A DNA stretch of 64,000 nucleotides from Alloscardovia omnicolens DSM 21503 (GTDB lineage Bacteria; Actinomycetota; Actinomycetes; Actinomycetales; Bifidobacteriaceae). Of this stretch, positions 36,901-45,777 are shown piece by piece (positions within the stretch are counted from its first letter, which is position 1; the number at the start of each line of letters is the position of its first letter). The notes under the pieces were generated by a model, which was given only the letters and a program-made list of their open reading frames with translations, searched no databases and had not been told where the DNA came from. Location: the NCBI RefSeq assembly GCF_000420505.1, contig NZ_ATVB01000001.1, positions 124,001 to 188,000 on the forward strand, written 5' to 3'. A program made the position numbers and the translations under genes.

Positions 36901-37299
36901 GGGGTCGATTGGTTTCGACGGTGATCTGTTCGCTGTAGAGAAGCGTGCCGAGAACGCGGGGGTCCACTCGTTAACGTGCCACCCGTAAAAAAATAAGTGC
37001 TAAATCTAATCGCACTGAGTTTGCACTCGCTGCCTAAGCTTCGCGCTAGGGTTTAACCAGCTGAGTGTTCAACTCCGTTCACTCTCTCATGTCTTTGGGG
37101 AGATGCTGAGCGTCATGTAAAGACTTGCTTTATGTGCTGAGTTTCAGGGCATATAAAGGACTTTTACTGTAACTATTCCTGCAAACCGTGGTTTGCGACG
37201 ATGTTTGAGGAAGACAAATTGCCATATGGTCAGCAAACTACGCACGTAGAAGGCTAGAGGTACGGTCATCGGACCCGGGTTCAATTCCCGGCGGCTCCA
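36901..37299 (+). ncRNA. ssrA: Transfer-messenger RNA (tmRNA)
   Basis: tmRNA rescues stalled ribosomes and tags the unfinished protein. The 5' end GGGGTCGATTGGTTTCGACGG and the 3' end CCGGGTTCAATTCCCGG then CGGCTCC form the tRNA-like acceptor, with all seven acceptor pairs possible if G-U is allowed. The tag frame at 36999-37037 encodes AKSNRTEFALAA and stops at TAA. CCA is not encoded. A -10-like TATACT lies at 36849-36854. Confidence 0.96.
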
Positions 37300-37306
37300 C
37301 GAATTC

Positions 37307-37340
37307 AATGGGGACACATGTTTGTGTGTCCCCATTTTAT
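37307..37340 (+). terminator. tmRNA terminator
   Basis: A perfect 12-bp stem AATGGGGACACA (37307-37318) pairs with 37325-37336 around a 6-nt loop, and TTTT follows. Confidence 0.8.
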
Positions 37341-37347
37341 ATATAAA

Positions 37348-37401
37348 AACGGAATCGGGTGCATTGGCTGTATTATTACAACTGTTACACCCGATCCCGT
37401 T
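37348..37401. other. Long-loop inverted repeat after the tmRNA
   Basis: A 14-bp repeat with one mismatch (37348-37361 with 37388-37401) lies between the tmRNA terminator and the surface-protein remnant. It could be a terminator of that former gene on the minus strand. Confidence 0.45.
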
Positions 37402-37461
37402 AGATTTTGCCTTGAAAAGGGCTACTCCTGAACTACTTCTCGGAAAATTCAGTGAATTTTA

Positions 37462-37760
37462 TTATTCAATTTCTCTCTTATGAAGTAGCAAGAGCAATCC
37501 TGCAGCACTCATAACCAAGACGGATAATACAAGTGCTTCAACCCCCTGTAAATCCAGTTTTAGCAAGTGTATAGCGTACCATAACAGGACTCAGCTTAGG
37601 TGTTATCTTTTGTTTTACTGTTTGAGCCTTAGGTTGAGGCTCCGGCTTCGGTGTGAACGCCCATGTACCCGTGAACGTCACGTCCGCACCCTCAACAGTC
37701 TTCGAATCCTTATCCCAAGACCGCCACGACCACGTACCATCATCAACCACCACACTTCTT
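37462..37760 (-). pseudogene. C-terminal remnant of a sortase-anchored surface protein
   Basis: Reading from 37756, VVVDDGTWSWRSWDKDSKTVEG and ADVTFTGTWAFTPKPEPQPK resemble a SHIRT/stalk-type repeat domain. A Pro/Lys linker, the sorting signal LAKTG (an LPxTG variant), a hydrophobic helix GVEALVLSVLVMSAAGLLLL and the charged tail HKREIE follow. A shift in a run of five G (about 37544) separates the LAKTG frame from the helix frame; one G fewer restores it. The N-terminal part is missing, as nothing upstream to 37892 resembles it. No ribosome-binding site or promoter is left. Confidence 0.65.
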
Positions 37761-37892
37761 CGACAGCTTCCTATCTGAGCGTTTTGTCTTTCAACGATTA
37801 TCCTCAAACAGGCAATAAAATATAAGATTTCACAAGCATCGCACAATTGAGCACAGCTTTCGCCTGCTCTTTTTTCCTAGTAACTCTCATCC

Positions 37893-38783
37893 CTACTTCA
37901 CGATTGGTCGTGATGGAGCGGATACATCGATGGTTCCTGTAGCGGTTCCTTCGGCTTGTAGTTGCGCAATAATTGCCGTAACGATTTTCTGCTTTGTACT
38001 CATGGACGAAGCATTACCCCACACCACGGTATATCCTGAATCCAAAACGGTGGTAATAGAGTCTTGTGTTTTCGCTTCAGTAGAGGTTATACGTGAACGC
38101 AAATCTTTATCGAGAGCAGCCAAAACTTTAATGCTTTGCTGTACCGTTTCATTGCGTAAACCACTTTTTACTGTCGGCACATTAATAATCGGGATTCCTA
38201 CTTCAGCCTGCTTGACTGTTCGTAAACGTCTAGCTTGGGAATCAACCGGAACGTAGTTTTTCTTGTCTTCCGTATACAACAAAGCTGTAGGAGTTTCCTC
38301 GGTCAGCTTCACAATCAAACCATGCGGGTACTCTTTTGTAACTTTTGCTGCAGCAATACCTGGAATATTATCGAGTTGCTGCTCAAGCTGCGATTCCAAG
38401 ATAGTAATAAGAGAACGATCAATAAGCGGATTCGTATATTTCTCAATTGTTGTGACCGACACCCACTTATTTACGCCAGAGATACGAACTGCCTGCGACC
38501 GAATCTTAAACCATGGCGAAAAAATAAGAGCCCATAGAATAAAAGACACGAGTGAAAAGCTCACTATTCCTATGCCTATGCGAATAAACCAATAACGGCG
38601 ACGAGCTGCGCGTTGCTCTTTCTTACGCTCCTCAAAATCAATCTTTTTGGTACGTATGCGTAACTCATCTCGCGCATCGATACTCACATTCTCAGAAACC
38701 GCGCGATGTGCTGAAGAACTTAAGCTTGATGCACGAATAATACGCGGCTGACGTTTCGAATTCTTCGAGTTTTCAGAACTCAC
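37893..38783 (-). CDS. ftsQ: Cell division protein FtsQ/DivIB
   Basis: FtsQ is a single-pass septal protein that links early and late divisome parts. The 296 residues have a basic cytoplasmic head (about 1-65), a membrane helix (about 69-92), a POTRA domain that begins IRSQAVRISGVNKWVSVTTIEKY and an FtsQ C-terminal domain with AKVTKEYPHGLIVKLTEETPTALL. Its start overlaps the murC stop by 4 bp. It is the last gene of the cluster here; ftsA and ftsZ do not follow. Confidence 0.9.
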   Translation of the reverse strand: MSSENSKNSKRQPRIIRASSLSSSAHRAVSENVSIDARDELRIRTKKIDFEERKKEQRAARRRYWFIRIGIGIVSFSLVSFILWALIFSPWFKIRSQAVRISGVNKWVSVTTIEKYTNPLIDRSLITILESQLEQQLDNIPGIAAAKVTKEYPHGLIVKLTEETPTALLYTEDKKNYVPVDSQARRLRTVKQAEVGIPIINVPTVKSGLRNETVQQSIKVLAALDKDLRSRITSTEAKTQDSITTVLDSGYTVVWGNASSMSTKQKIVTAIIAQLQAEGTATGTIDVSAPSRPIVK

Positions 38784-40285
38784 TGTTCAACCTCGCGCTC
38801 AGATAAGCGTTCTGCAATACTATCCGCCATCGTGGTAATAGAGCCTGCACCAACAGTAAAAATAACATCTCCTGACTGCGCTGAATCAGCCAGATACCGT
38901 GCTGCCTCATTCATATCATCAATAGCACGAATCTGAGCGTGAAGACCAACAGCAGCATCAGGAATAGTCTGAGATGAAATATCTGGCCAATCTTTCTCAA
39001 GCTCTCGAGCAGGGAAAATACCAGTAACAATTGCTTCATCAGCCTTAGCTAAAGCATGAGCAAACTGATCGGCAAAAAAATGAGTACGCGAGAACAGATG
39101 CGGCTGGAAAAGAACACGAATACGCTCATGTGGATAACGCACACGAGCAGCATCCATCAAAGCATTCACTTCAGTTGGATGATGAGCATAATCATCAACA
39201 ACTGTTACACCCTGGATAACAGCCTTAATATCGAAACGGCGAGCCGCACCACGAAAATCATCAAGCGCACGCACCGCATCAAGAGGTTGCACTCCAGCCA
39301 CAAGCGCTGCAATCAAAGCTGCCGTAGCATTGCGCACATTATGCTCGCCAGGAACACGGATATGAGCGTGAAGCATCTCTTCACCATAACGTTCCAACCA
39401 TTGAATAGAAAAATCTTGTCCACCATCAAACGTGCTCTTATTATCCGTATGAATACGCACGACTTGCGCATACTGCAAACTCAGATTTGGATTAGTCGTG
39501 TAAACAATAGCACGCTTACGTTCCTGATCATTCAGAGAACGCACCACGTTAAGAGCACCCTCATCATCACCACAAGCAATAACATGCTGCTGAGCATGTT
39601 GCGCATGCTCAATAAAAGCATGAGCAAAAGCTTGAGCATCACCATAATGATCCAAATGGTCTGGTTCCACATTGGTAATAACAGCAAGACTTGGGCGATA
39701 TTTCAGGAAGCTGCCATCAGATTCATCTGCTTCTGCTACAAAAATTGAGCCATGCCCAGCATGACCACCATCACGCAACCCCTCAGGCGTATGAATAGAC
39801 CCACCAATCGCATAGCTCGGATCAGCTAAATCTGCGCGCCCGGCGCTAGCAAAAATCTGCGCAATCATGGCACTTGTCGTGGTTTTGCCATGCGCTCCCG
39901 CCACAGTAATAGAGGTCTTATGCGCCATCAAAGTAGCCAAAATATCAGACCTATGCATCACTAAGCTACCCTGTTCAAAAGCTCGCACAATCTCAGGATT
40001 GTTAGGCTTAATTGCAGACGAATACACTACGATTGACGCACCATCCACATTCTGCGCCTCTTGCCCTTCGTAAATCGTGGCACCCAAAGATTCGAGCTTA
40101 TCAGTTTTCGCATTGCGATGTGCATCGGAACCGCTCACAGATACACCCTCTTCGAGAAGCATTTCTGCCAGCACGCTCATGCCTGCTCCGCCTATGCCAA
40201 TAAAATGCACGTGCTCCCATTTCGTAATATCAACCTGGGAATAGTCAATTGGCTGATGGGTTGGGTCTAATACAATCTGTTCCAT
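38780..40285 (-). CDS. murC: UDP-N-acetylmuramate-L-alanine ligase MurC
   Basis: MurC adds the first L-Ala to UDP-MurNAc in the cytoplasm. The 501 residues show the N-terminal HFIGIGGAGMSVLAEMLLE nucleotide-binding region, the P-loop VAGAHGKTTTSAMIAQI, the VEADESDGSFLKY block, VTNVEPDHLDHYG and the C-terminal DDYAHHPTEVNAL. The start overlaps the murG stop by one base, and the 3' end overlaps ftsQ by four, so translation is probably coupled. Confidence 0.96.
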   Translation of the reverse strand: MEQIVLDPTHQPIDYSQVDITKWEHVHFIGIGGAGMSVLAEMLLEEGVSVSGSDAHRNAKTDKLESLGATIYEGQEAQNVDGASIVVYSSAIKPNNPEIVRAFEQGSLVMHRSDILATLMAHKTSITVAGAHGKTTTSAMIAQIFASAGRADLADPSYAIGGSIHTPEGLRDGGHAGHGSIFVAEADESDGSFLKYRPSLAVITNVEPDHLDHYGDAQAFAHAFIEHAQHAQQHVIACGDDEGALNVVRSLNDQERKRAIVYTTNPNLSLQYAQVVRIHTDNKSTFDGGQDFSIQWLERYGEEMLHAHIRVPGEHNVRNATAALIAALVAGVQPLDAVRALDDFRGAARRFDIKAVIQGVTVVDDYAHHPTEVNALMDAARVRYPHERIRVLFQPHLFSRTHFFADQFAHALAKADEAIVTGIFPARELEKDWPDISSQTIPDAAVGLHAQIRAIDDMNEAARYLADSAQSGDVIFTVGAGSITTMADSIAERLSEREVEQ

Positions 40286-41529
40286 TATTTCGCCTCTGCT
40301 GTTTTCGCCTCTGATACTTGTGATACTGCTGCTTGTGCTAAGTCAAGAATAATGCGTGCCATTCTTTCTGCCGCATCTCTCCTGCCATACTCCCACGCCA
40401 CAGCGCTCATCTCGGAAAGCTTTGTTTTATCCGTAATTAACGGCACTACGTGCTCTTTAATCCAGTCAGCAGTAAAATCATCATCATGAACAATCATGCC
40501 GCCGCCAGCATTAACAACAGGTTGAGCATTAAAAACTTGTTCTCCGTTGCCTATCGCAAGAGGCACATAGACTGCTGGCACGCCTAATGCAGTAAGCTCA
40601 GCTACTGTTCCAGCACCTGAACGGCATAAGACGAGATCTGCTGCTGCCATAACCGCATCCATATTTTCCCAATATTCAGCAATATGGTAACCGCCTGCTC
40701 CAGTATGCGCAGAATCTTCAGAAGTACCAAGACTGCTCAGAGCCTGCTCCCCTGCCAAGGTAGATACCACAGCACGCACAGAAGCACTCTTGCCTTTGCC
40801 CGTTAAATGAACAATCTGAGCGCAAGCTAAAAGCTCTCTACACGCATTAGCAACAGCTGTGTTGACGTTCACAGCTCCCAAAGAGCCACCTGTTATAGCA
40901 ATAATAGGAATATCTGGATCTAAACCAAGCTCAATAGCTGCCTGACGTTTAGCTTCTTCGCGATTTTTACGCAATGCTTCAGCACGCTTGGCAATAACTG
41001 TGCGTAATGGCAAACCCACGCGCTCCATACGAGCATCAGTACGTCGCACGGATAAACCGCACTCATCATATGTGGTTCCCACAAAACTTGCCCACCGTGC
41101 TCCCAATTTATTCGCCATGCCTGCACGAGCGTTTTGTTCATGAATTACAATAGGCACACGCATAGCATGCGCTTGCACATACGCAGGAGCAGCAGCATAA
41201 CCGCCCACGCCCACAACAACATCGGCATGACGGCGAGTAAAAATCTCTTTAACCATGCGCAATTGCTTCATAAAACGGGCAGGAAAAGCAAAAGTAGATG
41301 GCTTCACAGAGCGCGGGAAAGGAACTTTATCAATCGTATCGAGTTCGTAGCCTGCCTGCGGAACTAAGCGTGATTCCAATCCTTCTGCAGTTCCAATCAC
41401 AGAAACTTGAGCCTGTGGATTTAATTGTTCAATACTGCGAGCAATACTGAGCAAAGGATTAACGTGTCCAGCGGTTCCGCCACCTGCTAAAACAATATGA
41501 AGAGTTTCCGATTGATTCATAGATTCCAT
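40285..41529 (-). CDS. murG: Undecaprenyl-PP-MurNAc-pentapeptide GlcNAc transferase MurG
   Basis: MurG converts lipid I to lipid II at the inner face of the membrane. The 414 residues have the glycine-rich motifs VLAGGGTAGHVNPLLSIA and GVGGYAAAPAY, the HEQNARAGMANKLGAR block, and the donor-binding segments ITGGSLGAVNVNTAV and LCRSGAGTVAELTALGVPAVYVP. The gene sits between ftsW and murC in the usual order. Confidence 0.95.
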   Translation of the reverse strand: MESMNQSETLHIVLAGGGTAGHVNPLLSIARSIEQLNPQAQVSVIGTAEGLESRLVPQAGYELDTIDKVPFPRSVKPSTFAFPARFMKQLRMVKEIFTRRHADVVVGVGGYAAAPAYVQAHAMRVPIVIHEQNARAGMANKLGARWASFVGTTYDECGLSVRRTDARMERVGLPLRTVIAKRAEALRKNREEAKRQAAIELGLDPDIPIIAITGGSLGAVNVNTAVANACRELLACAQIVHLTGKGKSASVRAVVSTLAGEQALSSLGTSEDSAHTGAGGYHIAEYWENMDAVMAAADLVLCRSGAGTVAELTALGVPAVYVPLAIGNGEQVFNAQPVVNAGGGMIVHDDDFTADWIKEHVVPLITDKTKLSEMSAVAWEYGRRDAAERMARIILDLAQAAVSQVSEAKTAEAK

Positions 41530-41544
41530 TATGACGCGACCGCC

Positions 41545-42954
41545 CTACCCACGTCCTCGACTTGCACGCACATCTTCCTGTTCTCGCGCCATCTTGAAAC
41601 AAACACCTGCCCCAGCTAAACACATAATCAGCGCAGAACCGCCAGAAGATATAAACGGTAACGGCAAACCCATAACAGGCAAAACGCCGAGCACAACAAA
41701 AATATTAATAAATGATTGAGCAGCGAACCATACTCCAAAGCAGAGTAATACCATTTGCATATACATATCCTGGTGACGCATCGACAGATTAATCAAAGAC
41801 CAAGCCATCACCATAATGAGCACAATAACAACAAGCGCTCCAATAAAACCAATTTCTTCACCAATGATGGCAAAAATATAATCGTTATCTTGTGCAGGAA
41901 GATATGATTTTTCGCGCGAATTACCTAAGCCTACCCCTGTTATGCCACCGGTAGCTAAAGCGTAATCTCCATGCAATGCCTGGAAACAAATAGCTTTTGA
42001 TTGTGCAGCTTCACGCGTGGAACAGCCTCCATAAGTCGCTTGAATACGTGCCCAACGATTGGCGCTACCTCGAACGAAAATCATGAAAAATAGGAAGGCA
42101 AAAAACGACCCAGCTATTGCCATATAACGCACAGGAAAACCTGCAACAAAGAAAGCAGATACACCAATAATCACCACAATCATGGCGGTACCTACGTCTT
42201 TACCTAAAATAACCAGCCCCAAGGCTAAGACGAAAATAAGAGCAGGTCCCAGATACGGAATAACTTGTTTAATTCCTTTAAGAGGAGTCCTGTTTGCTTT
42301 TTTCATATTTAACAATGCAGCCGGTAGCCAAATGCACAAGGCGAACTTCAAGATTTCTGCTGGCTGAAAACGCAAAGAACCTACAACAATCCATCCTGCA
42401 TTTCCACCTGCACTCGATCCCAAACCTGAAAGAGTTAAAGCTTGCAGACCAATAGCAATCCCCAAGAAGTACCTGCTGTTTTTTTCAATAATGCTTGGCT
42501 TCACAACTTGCACAGCTATAAAAGCAGCGTAACCCAAAACAGCAAAAACACCTTGACGAGCAAGAGTTGCCCATATGGATTGATTAGTCCCCACGAGCTT
42601 GGCTGTGGAGCTAGAAAAAACCATCACTAAACCAATAACGGTCAAAAATACCGTCGAAGCGCCTAAAGCCCAGTAACTATATACTGGATTAAAAATCATG
42701 CGCCATCGGGCATACTGCGCCGGACTCGTATTATCTCCATGCTCTAAACGCGAGCCCACAGTAAAGAAACCAACAATACGGTCAATAATAGTATTCCATG
42801 CTCGAGTAGCTACTTGAACAGGATCGCGTTCAGCAGAAGGTTTACTTGAAGTTTGCCCTGAAGATTTCCTTGACGCTTGCCTTGCCCTCACCAATGTCGA
42901 AAACAGCGAAGACGAAGAAGAGGAGGAAGATGAAGACATACGCTTACTTGCCAT
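41545..42954 (-). CDS. ftsW: SEDS peptidoglycan glycosyltransferase FtsW
   Basis: FtsW polymerises lipid II at the septum with its partner PBP. After a cytoplasmic head that contains a run of ten serines (about 7-16), the 469 residues hold ten predicted membrane segments. The SEDS core includes LRFQPAEILKFALCIWLPA, GKDVGTAMIVVIIG, IIGEEIGFIGALVV and GLPLPFISSGGSALIMCL. Its 5' end overlaps murD by 11 bp. Confidence 0.93.
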   Translation of the reverse strand: MASKRMSSSSSSSSSSLFSTLVRARQASRKSSGQTSSKPSAERDPVQVATRAWNTIIDRIVGFFTVGSRLEHGDNTSPAQYARWRMIFNPVYSYWALGASTVFLTVIGLVMVFSSSTAKLVGTNQSIWATLARQGVFAVLGYAAFIAVQVVKPSIIEKNSRYFLGIAIGLQALTLSGLGSSAGGNAGWIVVGSLRFQPAEILKFALCIWLPAALLNMKKANRTPLKGIKQVIPYLGPALIFVLALGLVILGKDVGTAMIVVIIGVSAFFVAGFPVRYMAIAGSFFAFLFFMIFVRGSANRWARIQATYGGCSTREAAQSKAICFQALHGDYALATGGITGVGLGNSREKSYLPAQDNDYIFAIIGEEIGFIGALVVIVLIMVMAWSLINLSMRHQDMYMQMVLLCFGVWFAAQSFINIFVVLGVLPVMGLPLPFISSGGSALIMCLAGAGVCFKMAREQEDVRASRGRG

Positions 42955-44506
42955 AAGAGTTCACCCATTCATGAGCATAGTGAGCAAATTGGTCACCGCG
43001 ATCTGCATATGAAACGAACTGATCCATAGAAGCGCAGGCAGGAGCCATGAGAACAACCATGCTCTGCCCTACTTGTTGCTTCTCCTGCTGGACTTCTTGC
43101 TTCGTTTGCTGCTTCGCTTCGTGCGCTTCCTGCGTTTGCTTACCCTGCTTCACTTCTTGCTGAGTTTTTTCTTGCGCTTTTTCTTGAGCTCTTTCTTGCG
43201 CATAGCGCGCCGCTGCTTGCACTGCTTGTTGCATAATAGGCTCATTGTCCGATGAATCAGGATTGATAACAGCTAGTGGAATCTGTGGAGCATACTGTGC
43301 AAAAGCATCAAGCATAGGTTTTTGATCGCAACCAATAATAACCGCTGCAGCCATAACATGATGCTGATTGCGCACCAACTGACCAAACTCTGCGCCCTTT
43401 GCAAGACCTCCGGCAATCCATACTACGGATGCATCCCCATAACTGCTTAACGATGCAGCGGCTGCGTGAGCATTCGTTGCTTTAGAATCATCAACAAAAC
43501 GAATATCCCCATGTGGCGTATCTGCAACAGCAACGGTTTGAATTCTATGACCGCTAGGAGCAAAAGCTTGGAGAGCTTCGAGTGCGTGCTCAACATCTAC
43601 GCCCGCACCCACGCTTAAACATAGAGCGCATAAAGCGTCGGCAAGTAAGTGAGGATAAACACTGCCATCAGGTTCTGTTAAGTGTGTGAAAGAACTGACA
43701 GGAGCAAGTTTTTCTAGGCCTTGAGTAGGAAGACTGCTGCGGTTAACAATCCAGCCGTTTTCTATACCCACTTGACCTTCACGTGGCTGCTTAAGCGTAA
43801 AACCAACGAGAGCACAGCTATCAACCTGACGATTAGCCCACGCGCGTGTAGCTAATTGAGTAACGCGCTCATCATCTGCATTGTAGACCATGACTAAACG
43901 TGTTCCGTTATAGACCTTAGCTTTATCGGCAGCATAATTATCGAAACCGCCGTGCCAATCCAAATGATCGTCAGCTAAGTTGGTTATTGCCGCGCAATCT
44001 AAGGTCACAGAGTCTGTGTAGTGCAGTTGGAAAGAACTCAGCTCGGCAACGATAGTATCGAGCTGATTGCTCGCTACTGCAGGAACGATAGGATTTCCGA
44101 TATTTCCCACAGCCGCGCTTGCACGCCCTGCAGAGCGCATAATAGCTTCGGTCATTTCTGTGGTCGTTGTTTTACCGTTCGTTCCGGTAATGCCGATCCA
44201 CTGCTGACCAGAGCGTTGAGCCTGCTCGGCCTGCTCATGTAAGCGCCATGCCAGCTCCACATCACTGATAACAGGAACCGAAGCATCCGTTGCTCGTACA
44301 ATAAAATCAGTCGTAGGCTTAAATCCTGGCGAAGTAATTACGCAATCTATAGGCGTGTAATCAAAATCAGGGCTGCCAATCTGAGCTAAAGAATAATCTG
44401 CAGTTTTTTTATCGTCTGCAGTCAGTACTTTCTCTCCTTGTGCGCGCAGTACTTCTACAACACTGGCACCTGAAACTCCTAAACCTACTACTAAATACGT
44501 TTTCAT
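42944..44506 (-). CDS. murD: UDP-MurNAc-L-alanine:D-glutamate ligase MurD
   Basis: MurD adds D-Glu. The ~520 residues carry VVGLGVSGASVVEVLRAQG, the P-loop GITGTNGKTTTTEM, the AELSSFQLHYT region, NLADDHLDWHG and VDDSKATNAHAAAASL. I start at 44506, because AAGG lies 6 bp before it; a start four codons upstream has poorly placed AAGG. Residues about 437-483 are a Gln/Lys/Glu-rich low-complexity insertion, in the C-terminal domain just before the conserved VVLMAPACASMDQF block. This loop is absent from ordinary MurD. The catalytic parts are intact. Confidence 0.92.
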   Translation of the reverse strand: MKTYLVVGLGVSGASVVEVLRAQGEKVLTADDKKTADYSLAQIGSPDFDYTPIDCVITSPGFKPTTDFIVRATDASVPVISDVELAWRLHEQAEQAQRSGQQWIGITGTNGKTTTTEMTEAIMRSAGRASAAVGNIGNPIVPAVASNQLDTIVAELSSFQLHYTDSVTLDCAAITNLADDHLDWHGGFDNYAADKAKVYNGTRLVMVYNADDERVTQLATRAWANRQVDSCALVGFTLKQPREGQVGIENGWIVNRSSLPTQGLEKLAPVSSFTHLTEPDGSVYPHLLADALCALCLSVGAGVDVEHALEALQAFAPSGHRIQTVAVADTPHGDIRFVDDSKATNAHAAAASLSSYGDASVVWIAGGLAKGAEFGQLVRNQHHVMAAAVIIGCDQKPMLDAFAQYAPQIPLAVINPDSSDNEPIMQQAVQAAARYAQERAQEKAQEKTQQEVKQGKQTQEAHEAKQQTKQEVQQEKQQVGQSMVVLMAPACASMDQFVSYADRGDQFAHYAHEWVNSYGK

Positions 44507-44592
44507 ACTTACCTTCATGCCTTAGCTGTTACGAAGAAAATTAGAGAAGCTTTAACGATTATGCGCGCATATAGTTGCGTTAGCTGTGCTGA

Positions 44593-45687
44593 TTATATGC
44601 CTGAACGGATGACCCAATCCATATAGAAAATAACCAAAGCGATAATAACGCAGACCATTTCAATCATCCAGAAACGCACTACCACTTTATTCTCTGACCA
44701 GCCTTTAAGCTCGTAGTGATGATGGATAGGAGCCATCTTAAACACACGTTTATGGAAGACTTTGAAAGAGAAAATCTGAATAACATCGGATGCAGCTTCC
44801 CACACGAATAATCCGCCCAGAATAACTGCCAAAACCTCTGTATGCGTGGCAATAGACAGAGCAGCAAATAAACCGCCCAAAGCTAAAGAACCTGTATCTC
44901 CCATAAAAATCGTGGCTGGATTGGAATTAAACCATAAGAATCCAAAGCAGGCTGCTACTGCGCACAAAGCAATAATGGCAAGATCTTGCGGGTCCTGCAC
45001 AGTATAACTGTAGGATCTAGGAGCTGGAACGCGATGATAGCTTTGCCACATACTAATCAAAGCAAAACCAATAAAAGCAACCATAGAGCTACCTGAGGCA
45101 AGACCGTCTAAGCCGTCAGTCAAATTCGTAGCATTGGTCCATGCAGCAAGTAAGAAGTTTACCCACACAACGAACAAAATAGTGGAGAGAATAAAGCCCA
45201 AAGATTCAAAGTTAATAAAAGGTTTTTCAATAAAAGTAACACCTGAGTGGGCAGAAACCGTGCCATCAGGAGCTTTCAGAGTAAGAGAAAGAATGGCATA
45301 AGCTGTGGCAAAAATAATCTGACCCGTAAACTTTGCCGGAATGCTTAAGCCTTCATTCTGCTTTTTTGCGACCTTGGCAAAATCATCAATAAAACCAAGA
45401 GCTCCCATGGAGAGCATAACAAACAAAACGAGTAAAGCGTTAAGAGAGAACGGGGTTCCGAAAGAAAAATAGCGATAGGCTGCTGAAGCCAACCACCCCA
45501 GAACAATAGCTAAGTTAATAGCAATACCACCCATAGTTGGGGTTCCGCGCTTAACGAGATGAGACTGAGGACCATCTTGACGAATATACTGTCCGTAATG
45601 CAGTTTATGGATGACCTGAGTGACTATTGGCGTGCCCACAAAAGTGACAGCCAAAGAGACTATAAGACCAATGAGTACGGCAATCAT
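44593..45687 (-). CDS. mraY: Phospho-MurNAc-pentapeptide transferase MraY
   Basis: MraY links the UDP-MurNAc peptide to undecaprenyl phosphate, giving lipid I. The 364 residues have ten membrane segments, KRGTPTMGGIAINLAIV, GFIDDFAKV, NATNLTDGLDGLASG, the metal/catalytic segment MGDTGSLALGG and the terminal PIHHHYELKGWSE. It lies between murF and murD. Confidence 0.96.
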   Translation of the reverse strand: MIAVLIGLIVSLAVTFVGTPIVTQVIHKLHYGQYIRQDGPQSHLVKRGTPTMGGIAINLAIVLGWLASAAYRYFSFGTPFSLNALLVLFVMLSMGALGFIDDFAKVAKKQNEGLSIPAKFTGQIIFATAYAILSLTLKAPDGTVSAHSGVTFIEKPFINFESLGFILSTILFVVWVNFLLAAWTNATNLTDGLDGLASGSSMVAFIGFALISMWQSYHRVPAPRSYSYTVQDPQDLAIIALCAVAACFGFLWFNSNPATIFMGDTGSLALGGLFAALSIATHTEVLAVILGGLFVWEAASDVIQIFSFKVFHKRVFKMAPIHHHYELKGWSENKVVVRFWMIEMVCVIIALVIFYMDWVIRSGI

Positions 45688-45777
45688 GTCGAGTTAACTC
45701 CCCTAATTCTGAGTGTCTAGCTACTTTTTACGTACACACGTGTACGTGCAGAATATGTGATGTGCTGCTGGATCAAT

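Noticed and set aside
37144-37335. Minus-strand open frame at the tmRNA 3' end
   Set aside because: It is the antisense of the tmRNA and terminator, a frequent false gene call.
43073-43255. Plus-strand Leu/Arg-rich open frame opposite the MurD insertion
   Set aside because: It is the antisense of the Gln/Lys/Glu-rich MurD segment with no start signal.
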